Part shown: positions 24,273 to 34,292 of the stretch, in pieces
Position numbering within the stretch: the stretch's first letter is position 1
Layout of the letters: every line of letters starts with the position of its first letter
NCBI RefSeq assembly: GCF_002632465.1
Contig: NZ_NIBS01000003.1
Location: 58,202 to 110,799, forward strand
Reading direction: 5' to 3'
From: Xenorhabdus budapestensis
GTDB taxonomy: Bacteria > Pseudomonadota > Gammaproteobacteria > Enterobacterales > Enterobacteriaceae
DNA length: 52,598 nt
Position numbers and translations under genes: made by a program
Notes under the pieces: model-generated
Seen by the model: the letters and a program-made list of their open reading frames with translations, nothing else
Told to the model about the DNA's origin: nothing
The model's database searches: none

Positions 24273-26708
24273 TTATCTCGCCTGCCAGATACGTTGTTGA
24301 TAATCTTGAATAGTTCGGTCAGAGCTGAATTTCCCCATACGAGCAGTATTAAGGATCGTGCTCTGTGTCCAACATTGGGTATTACGGTATAGATCATCGA
24401 TCCGTTGCTGAGCAGCGCAGTAATCAGCAAAATCTGCCAGTACCAAATAAGGGTCACCGCCATCAATCAGGCTATGCAGCATTAAAGCAAATGCTTGTGT
24501 ATCTCCATGACTGAATTCACCGTTGGCAAGAGAATTGAGTATGTCTTGTAGATGACTGTTTTGTTGGAGGATGCTTTGTGGGTTGTAGCCATTTTTCAGT
24601 AATGCTTTTGCTTCCTCTACTGTATGCCCGAAGATAAAAATATTATCGTTGCCAACTTGTTCGGCTATTTCGACATTCGCACCATCCAGTGTGCCGATAG
24701 TCAGCGCTCCATTTAAGGCGAGTTTCATATTACCTGTGCCAGAGGCCTCTTTTCCTGCTGTAGAGATCTGTTCTGATACATCGGCGGCAGGGATCATTAA
24801 TTCAGCTTTAGAAACATTGTAATCGGGAATAAAGGCAATTTTTATGCGATCACGCACGATCGGATCATGGTTGATCTTTTCGGCTGCGTGGTTGATAGCT
24901 GAGATAATATTTTTTGCCAGATAGTAACCGGGGGCGGCTTTAGCACCGAACAGGAAAACACGTGGGTGAATATCCAACGCCGGGTTTTCCTGAATTTGTC
25001 GATAAAGTGAGAGGATATGTAGCAGATTCAAATGCTGGCGTTTGTATTCATGCAGTCGTTTGATTTGTACATCAAAGATGGCATGAGGATCGAGTTTAAG
25101 CCCCATCACTTTATTAACGTAGTTGGACAGGCGGATTTTATTGTCCTGTTTTACGCCCCAATAAGCTTCACGGAAAGCCGCATCATTGGCATAGGGTTCG
25201 AGTTTTTTTAACGCGGTAATATCATTGATCCATTCATGGCCTAATGTCTGATCAATCAATGAGGAGAGTGCTGGATTGCATTGTTTTAGCCAACGGCGTG
25301 GTGTAACACCATTGGTTACGTTATGGAATTTTTCTGGCCACAATTGATGATATTCAGGGAATAGATCTGTCACAATCAAAGATGAATGCAGTGCTGCAAC
25401 TCCATTGACTGCAAAACAGGCCACAACACAGAGATTAGCCATTCTCACCTGATGGTCATGGATAACAGCCAGTTTTTCCCATACTTGTTGATTGCCAGGC
25501 CAGTTTTGTTCCACTGTTTTACGGAAGCGACGGTTTATTTCTTGGATAATACGGTGGTGGCGCGGCAGTAATTCGCTGATCAGGTGTTCATCCCAACGTT
25601 CTAAACCTTCTGGTAATAGGGTGTGGTTGGTATAAGCGAAGGTCTGACCGGTAATGGCCCATGCAGTATCCCAATCCAATTGGTGCTCATCAATCAGAAG
25701 GCGCATCATCTCAGGAATGGCAATGGTTGGGTGAGTATCATTGAGCTGGATAACTTCGTACTGCGGTAACTCTTGTATTTTGCGGCCAGCTTGCTGATGA
25801 CGACGTAGAATGTCAGCCACAGCACAGGCACACTGGAAATACTGCTGCATCAGGCGAAGACGTTTTCCGGCCTGATGATTATCATTCGGATAGAGGACCT
25901 TGGTCAGGCTGGTGGCTTGAATGCCTTGTTGCTCAGCATGCAGGAACTGCCCATCATTAAACAGTGATAAATCAAAGGGGTTATCGTGAGTTGCCAGCCA
26001 TAGACGCAGGGGTTGTATAACACCATTATCATAACCAATCACAGATAGATCCCATGCTTCTCCTGTCAGCCTAAAATTAGGTCGCCAGGTTTCACGACCG
26101 TCTGCTGTTGTGACAATTTCACCGCCGAAACCGATATTAACTTTCAGCTGTATATTGCGGTAAAACCACGGATAGGTATTGCGTTCCCAATCATCAGGGG
26201 CTTCAATTTGTAGCCCCTGTTCGAAAGATTGCCGGAACAGACCATACTGGTAATTGAGTCCGTAGCCGATTGCCGGTTGATTAAGGGTTGACATTGAATC
26301 AAGAAAACAAGCTGCCAGACGCCCTAATCCACCATTACCCAAGGCAGGGTCAACTTCTTCTTCCAGCACGTCACTTAATACCACGCCATATTCGGCTAAA
26401 TAAGTCTGAACGTCATCATACCAGCCAAGGTTAAGCAAATTGTTAGCAGTCAAACGGCCGATCAGGAATTCCATTGAAATGTAGTTTACGTGCCGTTGAT
26501 TGCCTTTTGGACTATCGGTGGGGTTTGGATTATCAGTTTGATGGTTATTGTCTTGGCGATAAGTAGGCAGTAATTCCAGAAGAGTGGCACTGATAGCTTG
26601 CCACCACTGATGTGTTGTCATTTCCTGTGCTGAATCAAGGCCAAAGCGCTGCCACTGACGGGTAAGTGCAGCCTGGAATACGGTTTTATCGAGTTTGGGC
26701 TGTTTCAT
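24273..26708 (-). CDS. malP: Maltodextrin phosphorylase
   Basis: MalP phosphorolyses maltodextrins to glucose-1-phosphate in the cytoplasm. The 811-residue protein (E. coli 797) is a glycogen-phosphorylase family member. The PLP-lysine motif [19 protein letters not shown] is present, as are [15 protein letters not shown] and the arginine-rich active-site stretch [15 protein letters not shown] small insert of Asn/Pro/Thr-rich residues ([16 protein letters not shown], about 55-70) is unusual. It is first in malPQ and divergent from malT. Confidence 0.97.
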   Translation of the reverse strand: MKQPKLDKTVFQAALTRQWQRFGLDSAQEMTTHQWWQAISATLLELLPTYRQDNNHQTDNPNPTDSPKGNQRHVNYISMEFLIGRLTANNLLNLGWYDDVQTYLAEYGVVLSDVLEEEVDPALGNGGLGRLAACFLDSMSTLNQPAIGYGLNYQYGLFRQSFEQGLQIEAPDDWERNTYPWFYRNIQLKVNIGFGGEIVTTADGRETWRPNFRLTGEAWDLSVIGYDNGVIQPLRLWLATHDNPFDLSLFNDGQFLHAEQQGIQATSLTKVLYPNDNHQAGKRLRLMQQYFQCACAVADILRRHQQAGRKIQELPQYEVIQLNDTHPTIAIPEMMRLLIDEHQLDWDTAWAITGQTFAYTNHTLLPEGLERWDEHLISELLPRHHRIIQEINRRFRKTVEQNWPGNQQVWEKLAVIHDHQVRMANLCVVACFAVNGVAALHSSLIVTDLFPEYHQLWPEKFHNVTNGVTPRRWLKQCNPALSSLIDQTLGHEWINDITALKKLEPYANDAAFREAYWGVKQDNKIRLSNYVNKVMGLKLDPHAIFDVQIKRLHEYKRQHLNLLHILSLYRQIQENPALDIHPRVFLFGAKAAPGYYLAKNIISAINHAAEKINHDPIVRDRIKIAFIPDYNVSKAELMIPAADVSEQISTAGKEASGTGNMKLALNGALTIGTLDGANVEIAEQVGNDNIFIFGHTVEEAKALLKNGYNPQSILQQNSHLQDILNSLANGEFSHGDTQAFALMLHSLIDGGDPYLVLADFADYCAAQQRIDDLYRNTQCWTQSTILNTARMGKFSSDRTIQDYQQRIWQAR

Positions 26709-27054
26709 GGAGTCTTCATCCTGAGGAAAATATAGAGATTATTTAGCCTGATATGCTGAAGGCTCAGTAGGCAAGACACATCATCCTGTAAGGATATTCA
26801 CAGGGATGAGTATTGGGGCGTAGCTATTTTTTCGAATGCTTTCGCAATTTTATCGGGAACAAGAAACGTTTCAGGTAAAGAATGTGACAAGGTGCAACTT
26901 AACACAATGAAATCAATCAACCTAATTGCAAAAGGCGGGCGTTTCTCTAAATTTGGTTGTTCATTAGCAAATGTTACTGATTTTGATTGCTTAATAACAT
27001 CGAAACAAGGTTTCAGGTATCAGTTTTACTCATTACTTGTGAGGGGAGGAAATA
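26709..27054. promoter_or_regulatory. Divergent malP/malT control region
   Basis: This 346-base gap has no convincing gene; the short ORF starting near 26892 overlaps the control signals and has no family features. Possible MalT boxes are AGGGATGAGT at 26802-26811 (plus strand, 8 of 10) and CAGGATGATG on the minus strand at 26779-26788 (7 of 10), suited to driving malPQ. A CRP site precedes malT. Confidence 0.6.
26883..26898 (+). promoter_or_regulatory. CRP-cAMP site of malT
   Basis: TGTGACAAGGTGCAAC and its flanks closely resemble the characterized E. coli malT CRP site (TGTGACACAGTGCAAAT). The left half is perfect and the right half is weak, as in E. coli. This predicts cAMP control of malT. 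Confidence 0.75.
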
Positions 27055-29769
27055 ATGCTTATCCCGTCGAAACTCAGTCGCCCTCTTCGCCTCAATAATA
27101 TGGTTATGCGTGAGCGCCTGTTAAAACAGCTCAATGAAGCACAGAATTATCGACTGGTGCTGATAACCAGTCCGGCAGGGTATGGTAAAACCACATTAAT
27201 GTCACAATGGGCTGCCGGACAGGATAATCTGGGGTGGTATTCTCTGGATGATAGTGATAATCAGCCGGAACGTTTTGCCAGCTATCTGATTGCTGCTGTC
27301 CAACAGGCGACACAGGGGCATTGTGTTAAAAGTGAAGTATTAGCGCAAAAACATCAATATGCCAATTTATCTGCACTGTTTGCACAATTGTTTATTGAAC
27401 TGAATGAATGGAAGCAGCCACTGTTTCTGGTGATCGATGATTATCATTTGATAGTGAATAAGCTTATCCATGAAGCTATGCGTTTCTTTCTACGCCATCA
27501 GCCGGAAAACCTGACGTTGATTATCCTTTCCCGTCACTTACCGTCATTGGGAGTTGCTAATTTACGTGTGCGCGAGCAATTGTTGGAATTCGATAGTCAG
27601 CAGTTAGCTTTTAGCTATCAGGAAGCTCAGCAATTTTTTGATAAACGGCTGGCCAGACCATTAGAGGCTGAGCATTGCAGACAGTTATGTCATGACGTGG
27701 GAGGGTGGGCGACGGCGTTGCAGCTAATTGCTCTTTCTGCCCGTCAGGCAGGTAATACAGCAGAAATGTCGGCAAAACGTCTTTCAGGAATTAATGCCTG
27801 CCATTTGTCAGATTATCTTGTGGACGAAGTTTTAAACCGTGTTGATCAGGAAACACGAGAGTTTTTGTTGCGTAGTTCTATCCTGCGTTCGATGAATGAT
27901 GGATTGATTGTTTGTCTGACAAGGATGGAAAATGGTCAGCAACGTCTTGAAGATATTGAACGTCAGGGGTTGTTTATCCAGCGCATGGATGATTCTGGCG
28001 AATGGTTTTGTTTTCATCCTTTGTTTGCTTCATTCCTTCGCCAACGTTGCCAGTGGGAAATGGCGGCGGATTTACCGGAATTGCATCGTGCGGCGGCAGA
28101 AGGCTGGTTGATGCAGGGGTATCCGGGAGAAGCGGTTCATCATGCTTTGGCGACAGCAGATACGAAGTTGTTATGTGATATTTTGCTGCAACATGCATGG
28201 GAGTTGTTTAACCACAGCCAGTTATCACTGCTGGAAGAGTGCATGAATGCTTTGCCACATGAGCAGCTACTGGAAAATCCGCGTTTGGTGCTGTTACAGG
28301 CATGGCTGGCGCAGAGTCAGTATCGGTATTATGAGGTCAATGCGTTATTGAATCAGGCAGAGCAATCTTTGGAGCAAAAAGAGATGAAGGTTGAGGCTGA
28401 ATTACTGGGAGAGTTTGACGCATTGCGTGCTCAGGTCGCGATTAATGACGGCCGACCGGATGATGCCGATTTATTGGCTGAAAAAGCGTTGGCAAGTCTG
28501 CTGCCTGATAATGAATATGGCCGTATTGTCGCGATGTCAGTGAAAGGGGAGGTACTGCACTGTAAAGGGGAGTTGTCTCCTGCATTAACGTTGATGAAGC
28601 AGACAGAACAGCTCGCCCGCCGCTGCCATGTTTACCACTATGCTTTATGGGCATTATTGCAGCAAAGTGAAATTTTACTGGCCCAGGGATATTTACAGAC
28701 CGCCTATGAAACTCAAAATCACGCTTTTGACTTGATCCGTGAGCAGCATTTGGAACAGTTACCCATGCACGAGTTTCTGCTGCGTATTCGTTCACAGCTT
28801 TTGTGGTGTTGGGCGCGTATTGATGAATCGGAGGAATCGGCACGTCGTGGTTTAGATGTGTTGTCTAACTTTCAACCTCAGCAGCAATTACAGTGTCTGA
28901 CTCAACTGGCGAAATGCTCTTTGATTCGTGGAGATATTGATAATGCTCGTCGTCATTTATCCCGGTGTGAGAATCTACTCAATAATGGGCATTATCATCG
29001 TGACTGGCGAACGAATACTGATAAATTGCGAGTCATTATCTGGCAACATCTGGAGGATAATATTTCAGCGGCACAATGGTTGGTTCAGGCAGAAAAACCT
29101 GAAAGTTTCAGTAACCATTTCAACCAGAACCAGTGGCGTAATATTGCCCGTGCTCAGATCTTGCTTGGTCAGTATGAAGAAGCAGAAACCATTTTGGAAA
29201 CGCTGAATGAATACGCTTTAAAGCTGGAACTGGTAAGCGATCTGAATCGCAATTTGTTGTTATGCAACTTACTTTACTGGCAGCTTGAGCGTAAGGCTGA
29301 AGCGCAACAAGTGCTGATGGAAGCCTTGCATTTGGCTAATCGCACGGGGTTTATCAGTCATTTTGTGCTTGAAGGTGAATTAATGGCTCAGCAATTGCGC
29401 CAGCTCATTCAACTCAATATTTTGCCTGAATTTGAGCAACATCGGGCGCAGCGTATCCTGCGGGAAATCAATCGCCAGAATCGGCATAAATTTGCCCACT
29501 TTGATGAAACCTTTGTTGAGCAGCTTCTTACTCATCCTGATGTTCCTGAACTTATTCGCAATAGTCCATTAACTCAACGTGAATGGCAGGTATTGGGGTT
29601 AATTTATTCTGGTTACAGTAATGAGCAGATTGCTGTTGAACTGGAAGTGGCAGCGACGACAATTAAAACTCATATCCGCAATCTGTATCAGAAAATGGGT
29701 ATTTCCCATCGTCAGGAAGCTATTCAGCAAGCACAGTATTTAATGCAAATGATGGGATTAGGAGTCTGA
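27055..29769 (+). CDS. malT: Maltose regulon activator MalT
   Basis: MalT is the ATP- and maltotriose-dependent activator of mal promoters, a STAND-class LuxR-family regulator. The 904-residue protein (E. coli 901) aligns end to end. Walker A is [10 protein letters not shown] (about 37-46), with the NTPase sensor stretch FLVIDDYHL after it. A long central TPR-like helical region follows. The C-terminal LuxR helix-turn-helix begins near [20 protein letters not shown] and ends [16 protein letters not shown]. It starts with ATG 27055 after GAGGGGAGGAAATA. It should act on the boxes at 17891-18071 and 26779-26811. Confidence 0.98.
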   Translation: MLIPSKLSRPLRLNNMVMRERLLKQLNEAQNYRLVLITSPAGYGKTTLMSQWAAGQDNLGWYSLDDSDNQPERFASYLIAAVQQATQGHCVKSEVLAQKHQYANLSALFAQLFIELNEWKQPLFLVIDDYHLIVNKLIHEAMRFFLRHQPENLTLIILSRHLPSLGVANLRVREQLLEFDSQQLAFSYQEAQQFFDKRLARPLEAEHCRQLCHDVGGWATALQLIALSARQAGNTAEMSAKRLSGINACHLSDYLVDEVLNRVDQETREFLLRSSILRSMNDGLIVCLTRMENGQQRLEDIERQGLFIQRMDDSGEWFCFHPLFASFLRQRCQWEMAADLPELHRAAAEGWLMQGYPGEAVHHALATADTKLLCDILLQHAWELFNHSQLSLLEECMNALPHEQLLENPRLVLLQAWLAQSQYRYYEVNALLNQAEQSLEQKEMKVEAELLGEFDALRAQVAINDGRPDDADLLAEKALASLLPDNEYGRIVAMSVKGEVLHCKGELSPALTLMKQTEQLARRCHVYHYALWALLQQSEILLAQGYLQTAYETQNHAFDLIREQHLEQLPMHEFLLRIRSQLLWCWARIDESEESARRGLDVLSNFQPQQQLQCLTQLAKCSLIRGDIDNARRHLSRCENLLNNGHYHRDWRTNTDKLRVIIWQHLEDNISAAQWLVQAEKPESFSNHFNQNQWRNIARAQILLGQYEEAETILETLNEYALKLELVSDLNRNLLLCNLLYWQLERKAEAQQVLMEALHLANRTGFISHFVLEGELMAQQLRQLIQLNILPEFEQHRAQRILREINRQNRHKFAHFDETFVEQLLTHPDVPELIRNSPLTQREWQVLGLIYSGYSNEQIAVELEVAATTIKTHIRNLYQKMGISHRQEAIQQAQYLMQMMGLGV

Positions 29770-29883
29770 TAATTTTTTCCAGATGTGACCTTACTGATAA
29801 GAACATAAATATGAAGAAATAAAAATACAACTTAAAAATATAAAATAATTTTTAAAACTATTTAATATTTTTTATGGTAGTTC

Positions 29884-29899
29884 TGTGATAGACATCACA
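29884..29899. promoter_or_regulatory. Perfect CRP-cAMP site before the accessory cluster
   Basis: TGTGATAGACATCACA is a perfect TGTGA-N6-TCACA site. A likely -10 element (TATTCT, 29919-29924) would put its centre about 40 bases before transcription start, a class II activation position. It lies in the 205-base gap between malT and the aminotransferase gene. The gap has no obvious MalT box, so control appears to be by cAMP rather than by the maltose activator. Confidence 0.8.
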
Positions 29900-29974
29900 T
29901 TTGAAAGAGGTCTAATCTTATTCTCCATAGTTGGCGGGTTTTTTGTTAAATATAACTAATGATGGAGAGTGATT

Positions 29975-31249
29975 ATGGAAAATAACTATCACCTTAAAGA
30001 AGATCACCTTAAAGAGAATCACCTTGAAGAAATGCTTTCTCGTTATGTCGGTCATGGCCCGTATTTGGTCATTGATGGTGAAAAATATATTGATACAGCA
30101 TCAGGAACGTTTAATTTGCCGCTTGGTTACACCAATCACAGGATCGCCGAAAAATTAAAGCAGCAGATTGATAGGTGCACGCATTTGAGTTCTGCCTATA
30201 CACGAGAAATGTCGCAGTATATTTTGAGTAAGTTGGTTAAACATACCCCTAAAGGTATAGACAGTATTTGGTTACGGGATGTTTCTGGCTCTGGTGCTGT
30301 GGAGTGTGCCATTCGTATTGCTCAAAAAGCGACAGGACGTTCTGGTATTGTTTCTTTCTTTCTTGCCCATCACGGTCAGTCTCTTGCTACGGCGCAGGTT
30401 TCTGGTAATGCGTTCCGGCTTAAAAATTTTCATATCAATATCGAAGGCTCCATAAAAATTCCAGCGCCAAGTAGTGTCATGGCTGAACCCCCAGATGAAG
30501 CAACACAGTATATCGATCTGGAGCAGTTCATTCAGTTGGGCTCAAGCGACAATATCGCATGTCTGATTATTGAACCGATTCAGGGGAATGGCGGAAATAT
30601 TGTTTTCCCTGTGGAGTTCTATCGCAAGATCCGGGAAATTTGCCACCAGCATGGCATCATCATTATTGCAGATGAAGTTCAGACAGGGTTTGGGCGTACT
30701 GGTACTTTCTTCGCTTCTACAGGTTATGCCAAAGAACTAGAGCCAGATATTATCGTTTTTGCCAAAGGTGCCGGCGGCATTGGCATCCCAATCGGCGGTG
30801 TGCTGATGCGTAGTTCATTGGATGTATTGGAATCATTCGAGCATTCAAGCACCTCCGGCGCGAATCCGTTGTCTTTGGTCGCGCTTAACGAAATCATCGA
30901 TATTATTGAAGATGAACATATCTTAGAAAATGTACGTCAGAACGAAACCTTCCTGCGTAACGGGTTGCTGGATTTACAACATAAATATCCTGAAATCACT
31001 GGAGTCAGGGGCATTGGTTATATGTTTGGTTTTGATACGCCAAGCCCAGAGTTTGCAGCAAGGGCGATTGCGGTTGCCAACTACCATAAACTTATCCTGC
31101 GTGGTTCCCGGTATGGTAAGGGGCGAGCACTCAAGATACGTCCTCCTTTGATTTGTACACAAGTACACTTGAACGAAATCCTCCATAAATTGGATCTGAC
31201 TTTTGCGGAGCTGACGGTTTCTGCCCAGGGACACAGGGAGGTTGCATAA
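29975..31249 (+). CDS. Class III PLP-dependent aminotransferase
   Basis: A 424-residue aminotransferase of the ornithine/4-aminobutyrate/GSA type. ATG 29975 is chosen because GGAGAG lies 7 bases upstream; a GTG at 29969 is also in frame. Conserved features: the substrate/PLP phosphate region DVSGSGAVECAIRIAQKATG, the PLP-ring Asp in IIIADEVQTGFGRTGTFF, and the PLP-lysine in IIVFAKGAGGIGIPIGG. Residues 5-20 are an unusual tandem repeat (HLKED-HLKEN-HLEEM). The stop overlaps the start of the next gene (TAATG), so the two are translationally coupled. The specific substrate cannot be read from the sequence; coupling to a polyol-type dehydrogenase and a sugar-phosphatase-like HAD protein suggests an amino sugar or amino polyol. 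I do not assign a symbol. Confidence 0.88.
   Translation: MENNYHLKEDHLKENHLEEMLSRYVGHGPYLVIDGEKYIDTASGTFNLPLGYTNHRIAEKLKQQIDRCTHLSSAYTREMSQYILSKLVKHTPKGIDSIWLRDVSGSGAVECAIRIAQKATGRSGIVSFFLAHHGQSLATAQVSGNAFRLKNFHINIEGSIKIPAPSSVMAEPPDEATQYIDLEQFIQLGSSDNIACLIIEPIQGNGGNIVFPVEFYRKIREICHQHGIIIIADEVQTGFGRTGTFFASTGYAKELEPDIIVFAKGAGGIGIPIGGVLMRSSLDVLESFEHSSTSGANPLSLVALNEIIDIIEDEHILENVRQNETFLRNGLLDLQHKYPEITGVRGIGYMFGFDTPSPEFAARAIAVANYHKLILRGSRYGKGRALKIRPPLICTQVHLNEILHKLDLTFAELTVSAQGHREVA
29990..30034 (+). repeat. Three 15-bp tandem repeats inside the aminotransferase start
   Basis: CACCTTAAAGAAGAT (29990), CACCTTAAAGAGAAT (30005) and CACCTTGAAGAAATG (30020) follow each other without gaps. They keep the reading frame and encode HLKED, HLKEN and HLEEM. 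Copy number could vary between strains. Confidence 0.85.
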
Positions 31250-32310
31250 TGAAAGCGCTTAAATTTAATCAAGTATGGGATATTCAAGTCCAGGACGTTG
31301 AGCCGTTGCACTGTATTGAACCGGATGATGTGGTGGTGAATATCGCTGTATGTGGGATATGCGGAACTGATGTAGGTATTATCACTGGTTCTTACCCTGT
31401 TGCAGTACCCGGAACGACATTGGGTCATGAAACGACAGGCGTTGTAGCACAGGTGGGTAGTGGGGTGACGCGTTTTCAAGTTGGTGATCGTGTAGTTATT
31501 AACCCGACATACTCTTGCGAGTGTTGCAGAATGTGTCAGACAGGCAACCCAAATCATTGTGAGAAGAAAATGGGTACAGAAGCGGGTGTTTCCTATGATG
31601 GCGCATTTGCTGAGCAGTATCTGGCAAAAGAGGGTTCACTGATTAAATTGGAGCCTCATGTCAGTATGGAAGCAGCTTCATTGACAGAGCCATTAAGTTG
31701 TACATTGACTGGCGTGGATAAATTGGGGATTACTCATACCAATATTCGTGCAGTAGTGGCAGGTGCAGGGCCAATGGGGATGCTGTACCTTTGGGCGTTG
31801 CATGAGCGAGGCGTTAAGGCGTTCATGATTGAGAAAAACCCGAACCGTATACAATTTGCCTGCCAGAATTTACCTGCGGAATGCAGACTATATACTGATT
31901 TTGATGAAGCACTGACACAGGAATACGGTGATAAATCCGCATTGATAGACCTGTGTGTAGATACTACCGGGCAACTGACAGAGTATATTTTCGGTCATTT
32001 GGCACCGGGAGGTAAGTTGTTGAATGTTGCCTTAAAAGATAAGCATGCCAATCTCGATATCTTAAAAATTGCGGATAAAAGCCTTTCTGTGATTGGTTCT
32101 ATTGATTCCCTGAACAACAGTTTTGAACGGGCTTACACCATGATCCGTGATGGTGTGATCCCGGCAGATCGTCTGATTAGTCATGTTTTTGATTTTGATG
32201 ATTATCAGCAGGCATTTCTGACAGTTGGTTGTGATGTTGCAGGCAAGGCTCAAATACCGCTTAGCACGCCAAACTGTAAAGTGTTAATTCGTGTGGCTGA
32301 TTTGAAGTAA
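31249..32310 (+). CDS. Zinc-dependent medium-chain alcohol/polyol dehydrogenase
   Basis: A 353-residue MDR-family oxidoreductase like threonine or sorbitol dehydrogenase. The catalytic zinc ligands are recognisable (Cys in AVCGICGTDVG, His-Glu in LGHETTGVV). The structural zinc loop has four cysteines in CECCRMCQTGNPNHC. The Rossmann motif is AVVAGAGPMGMLYLWAL, followed by an acidic residue in FMIEKN, which points to NAD rather than NADP. Its ATG overlaps the aminotransferase stop. Likely role: it oxidizes a hydroxyl to a ketone that the aminotransferase can aminate, or the reverse. The substrate is unknown. Confidence 0.9.
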   Translation: MKALKFNQVWDIQVQDVEPLHCIEPDDVVVNIAVCGICGTDVGIITGSYPVAVPGTTLGHETTGVVAQVGSGVTRFQVGDRVVINPTYSCECCRMCQTGNPNHCEKKMGTEAGVSYDGAFAEQYLAKEGSLIKLEPHVSMEAASLTEPLSCTLTGVDKLGITHTNIRAVVAGAGPMGMLYLWALHERGVKAFMIEKNPNRIQFACQNLPAECRLYTDFDEALTQEYGDKSALIDLCVDTTGQLTEYIFGHLAPGGKLLNVALKDKHANLDILKIADKSLSVIGSIDSLNNSFERAYTMIRDGVIPADRLISHVFDFDDYQQAFLTVGCDVAGKAQIPLSTPNCKVLIRVADLK

Positions 32311-32328
32311 TCGATAAGTATTGGAATA

Positions 32329-32967
32329 GTGATGATGGATAAATTCAATGTCATTTTTGATATCGATGGGGTCATTGTTGATAGTGAACAGTTACATTTT
32401 GATGTGCTATGTGAATTGGCACCTGAACAGACACGCGATATTCAGCCGCAACAATTGATCGGCCTGAGTCTGGCAGAAACACTGAATGCGATTGGTATTC
32501 CATCACAAGTACAGCAAAGTATTACCAATAGGATTATCTCGGTTTATCAAGATAAATTATCTACACATTACCTGCGACCAGGCATTGCTGGCTTGCTAAC
32601 AGCCTTACAGCAAAATGGAGTTGTTTTTGGCTTTGTTTCGACCGCTCCACGTGAAGTGTGTTTGGCCAATCTTGGGTTGTTGGGTCTGGCGGAAGAACCA
32701 GCGTTGATTTCTGGTGATGATGTTGAACAAACTAAGCCTTTTCCCGATCCCTATCTGGCTATGCTTAAATTGAAAAGAATGGATGCCCGGCAGACTTTGG
32801 TCATTGAGGATACTGATTTGGGAATTATGGCAGCAAAACAAGCGGGTATTCCACAGATATATGCCTGGCCTCATGCCTTGTCAGTAATGGAACAGTACAA
32901 GCAGGCAACGTGTGTTATTAAGAGGCTGGCAGATATTCCTCAATTTGCAGGGTTAATCTCAATATAA
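32329..32967 (+). CDS. HAD phosphatase, beta-phosphoglucomutase-like subfamily
   Basis: A 212-residue HAD-superfamily protein. Motif I is FDIDGVIVDSEQL with nucleophile and acid/base aspartates (FDID), motif II is GFVSTAPR, the motif III lysine is in QTKPFPDPYLAML, and motif IV is VIEDTDLGI. The helical cap between motifs I and II resembles the sugar-phosphatase/beta-phosphoglucomutase group. The first codons are ATGATGATG near 32329-32337, so the exact start is unclear. It follows the dehydrogenase by 18 bases. In context it may remove phosphate from the cluster's product or intermediate. Confidence 0.85.
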   Translation: MMMDKFNVIFDIDGVIVDSEQLHFDVLCELAPEQTRDIQPQQLIGLSLAETLNAIGIPSQVQQSITNRIISVYQDKLSTHYLRPGIAGLLTALQQNGVVFGFVSTAPREVCLANLGLLGLAEEPALISGDDVEQTKPFPDPYLAMLKLKRMDARQTLVIEDTDLGIMAAKQAGIPQIYAWPHALSVMEQYKQATCVIKRLADIPQFAGLISI

Positions 32968-33016
32968 TCCAAAAAGATTTTCAGCCAGTATGATTTGGGT
33001 TTTATATCCCATGCTC

Positions 33017-33046
33017 ATGCCTTTCTCAAAAAATAGAGAAGGGCAT
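33017..33046. repeat. Inverted repeat between the HAD and MFS genes
   Basis: ATGCCTTTCTC (33017-33027) and GAGAAGGGCAT (33036-33046) pair at all positions if one G-T wobble is allowed. No T-run follows on the plus strand. With the 159-base gap it suggests a partial transcript end, and that the MFS-DUF1349 pair may have its own promoter. Confidence 0.5.
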
Positions 33047-33126
33047 TGTTTGAATAAGGGTGATTTTTTATCAGGCTTGTGTATGTAAAACAACGTTGCA
33101 TAAGCAGAAATTGATGGAGGGAGCGG

Positions 33127-34278
33127 ATGTCTGGGGAGTATGCGATTTCTTTGGTTAAACAGCCTATTATGGCGACAAAAAACTCTTTTTTTATCGCAGG
33201 TTTCAGTATGGCGAGTTGGGCTCCTCTGATCCCATTAGTCAAAGAGCGACTGTTTTTGGACGATGGTGCAATGGGGTTGCTGATGCTGGCATTTGGTATT
33301 GGTTCTTTCATTATGATGCCAGTCGCAGGAATGTTGTCCGCACGATTTGGTTGTCGGAAAGTTTTTACTTTCTTCACGTTACTGGCAATTTTGATGTTGC
33401 CGGGATTGAGTATCCTGCCTACTCCCGCAGTTCTGGCTTGTGCACTATTTCTATTTGGGGCAGGGATTGGGGCGATGGATGTCTCGGCCAATATCCACGC
33501 AGTTAATATTGAAAAAAGAGTACAGAGTCCTGTGATGTCAGGTTTTCATGCCCTGTTCAGTTTAGGGGGAATAGCTGGGGCTGGTTCGGTGAGTTTGTTG
33601 TTGTTTATGGGAATATCCCCATTTTTAGTAATGGTCGCTGTGACATTATTGATTATCCTGTTGCTGTTTCCGGTATGGAATGGATTGCTGGATGATGCAG
33701 AAGACGGAGATACCCCGTTTTTTGCTTTGCCGCGTGGTATTGTGATCCTGATAGGTTTTCTCTGCTTTGTTGTTTATCTGATGGAAGGTTCCATGCTGGA
33801 TTGGAGTGGGATCTTATTAAGCAGTGTTCATAGCATAGATAGCCATCAGGCGGGACTGGGTTATACCCTGTTTGCCATTACCATGACATGCGGTCGATTT
33901 TTCGGAGACAGGCTGATCGCCGCCTGTGGGTATCGGCAGGTTTTTTTGGCAAGCGCTATGTTGGCGACATCAGGGTTTATCTTGATTTATCTGGCATCCG
34001 GTGTAATTGCATTAGCGTTGGCATTCCTGATGATCGGCGCTGGTTTGTCCAATCTGGCTCCGATGTTTTTTACCGCATCGGGACGGCAAAAAGTGATGCC
34101 TGACTCTCTGGCTGTTTCTGCTGTCTCTACGATGGGATATTCAGGTATTCTGCTTGGGCCTGCGATTATTGGTGGTTTAGCCCATCAGATAACATTGCAT
34201 AGTGCATTTGGCTGTATCGCTTTGTTATCTCTTTCATTATTGGCGGGATATTGGTTAATTGCACCCGACCGAAAATAA
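33127..34278 (+). CDS. MFS transporter, YbjJ/fucose-permease-like
   Basis: A 383-residue membrane protein with about 12 hydrophobic segments in two halves, separated near residues 182-197 by a short acidic loop (LLDDAEDGD). It resembles YbjJ-like members of the Major Facilitator Superfamily. Conserved-looking loops include GMLSARFGCRKV after helix 2 and GAGIGAMDVSANIHAVNIEK in helix 4. The start at 33127 has a strong GGAGGGAG site; an alternative ATG is at 33169. Its place after three metabolic enzymes suggests export of the product or import of the substrate. The direction cannot be told. Confidence 0.85.
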   Translation: MSGEYAISLVKQPIMATKNSFFIAGFSMASWAPLIPLVKERLFLDDGAMGLLMLAFGIGSFIMMPVAGMLSARFGCRKVFTFFTLLAILMLPGLSILPTPAVLACALFLFGAGIGAMDVSANIHAVNIEKRVQSPVMSGFHALFSLGGIAGAGSVSLLLFMGISPFLVMVAVTLLIILLLFPVWNGLLDDAEDGDTPFFALPRGIVILIGFLCFVVYLMEGSMLDWSGILLSSVHSIDSHQAGLGYTLFAITMTCGRFFGDRLIAACGYRQVFLASAMLATSGFILIYLASGVIALALAFLMIGAGLSNLAPMFFTASGRQKVMPDSLAVSAVSTMGYSGILLGPAIIGGLAHQITLHSAFGCIALLSLSLLAGYWLIAPDRK

Positions 34279-34292
34279 CAGAGGAAATATTG

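Noticed and set aside
26892-27098. 68-codon ORF overlapping the malT start
   Set aside because: It overlaps the malT CRP site and leader and runs into malT in another frame; no recognisable protein.
27055-29769. LuxR-type regulator as a quorum-sensing or solo regulator
   Set aside because: It aligns along its full length with MalT, including the NTPase and TPR parts.
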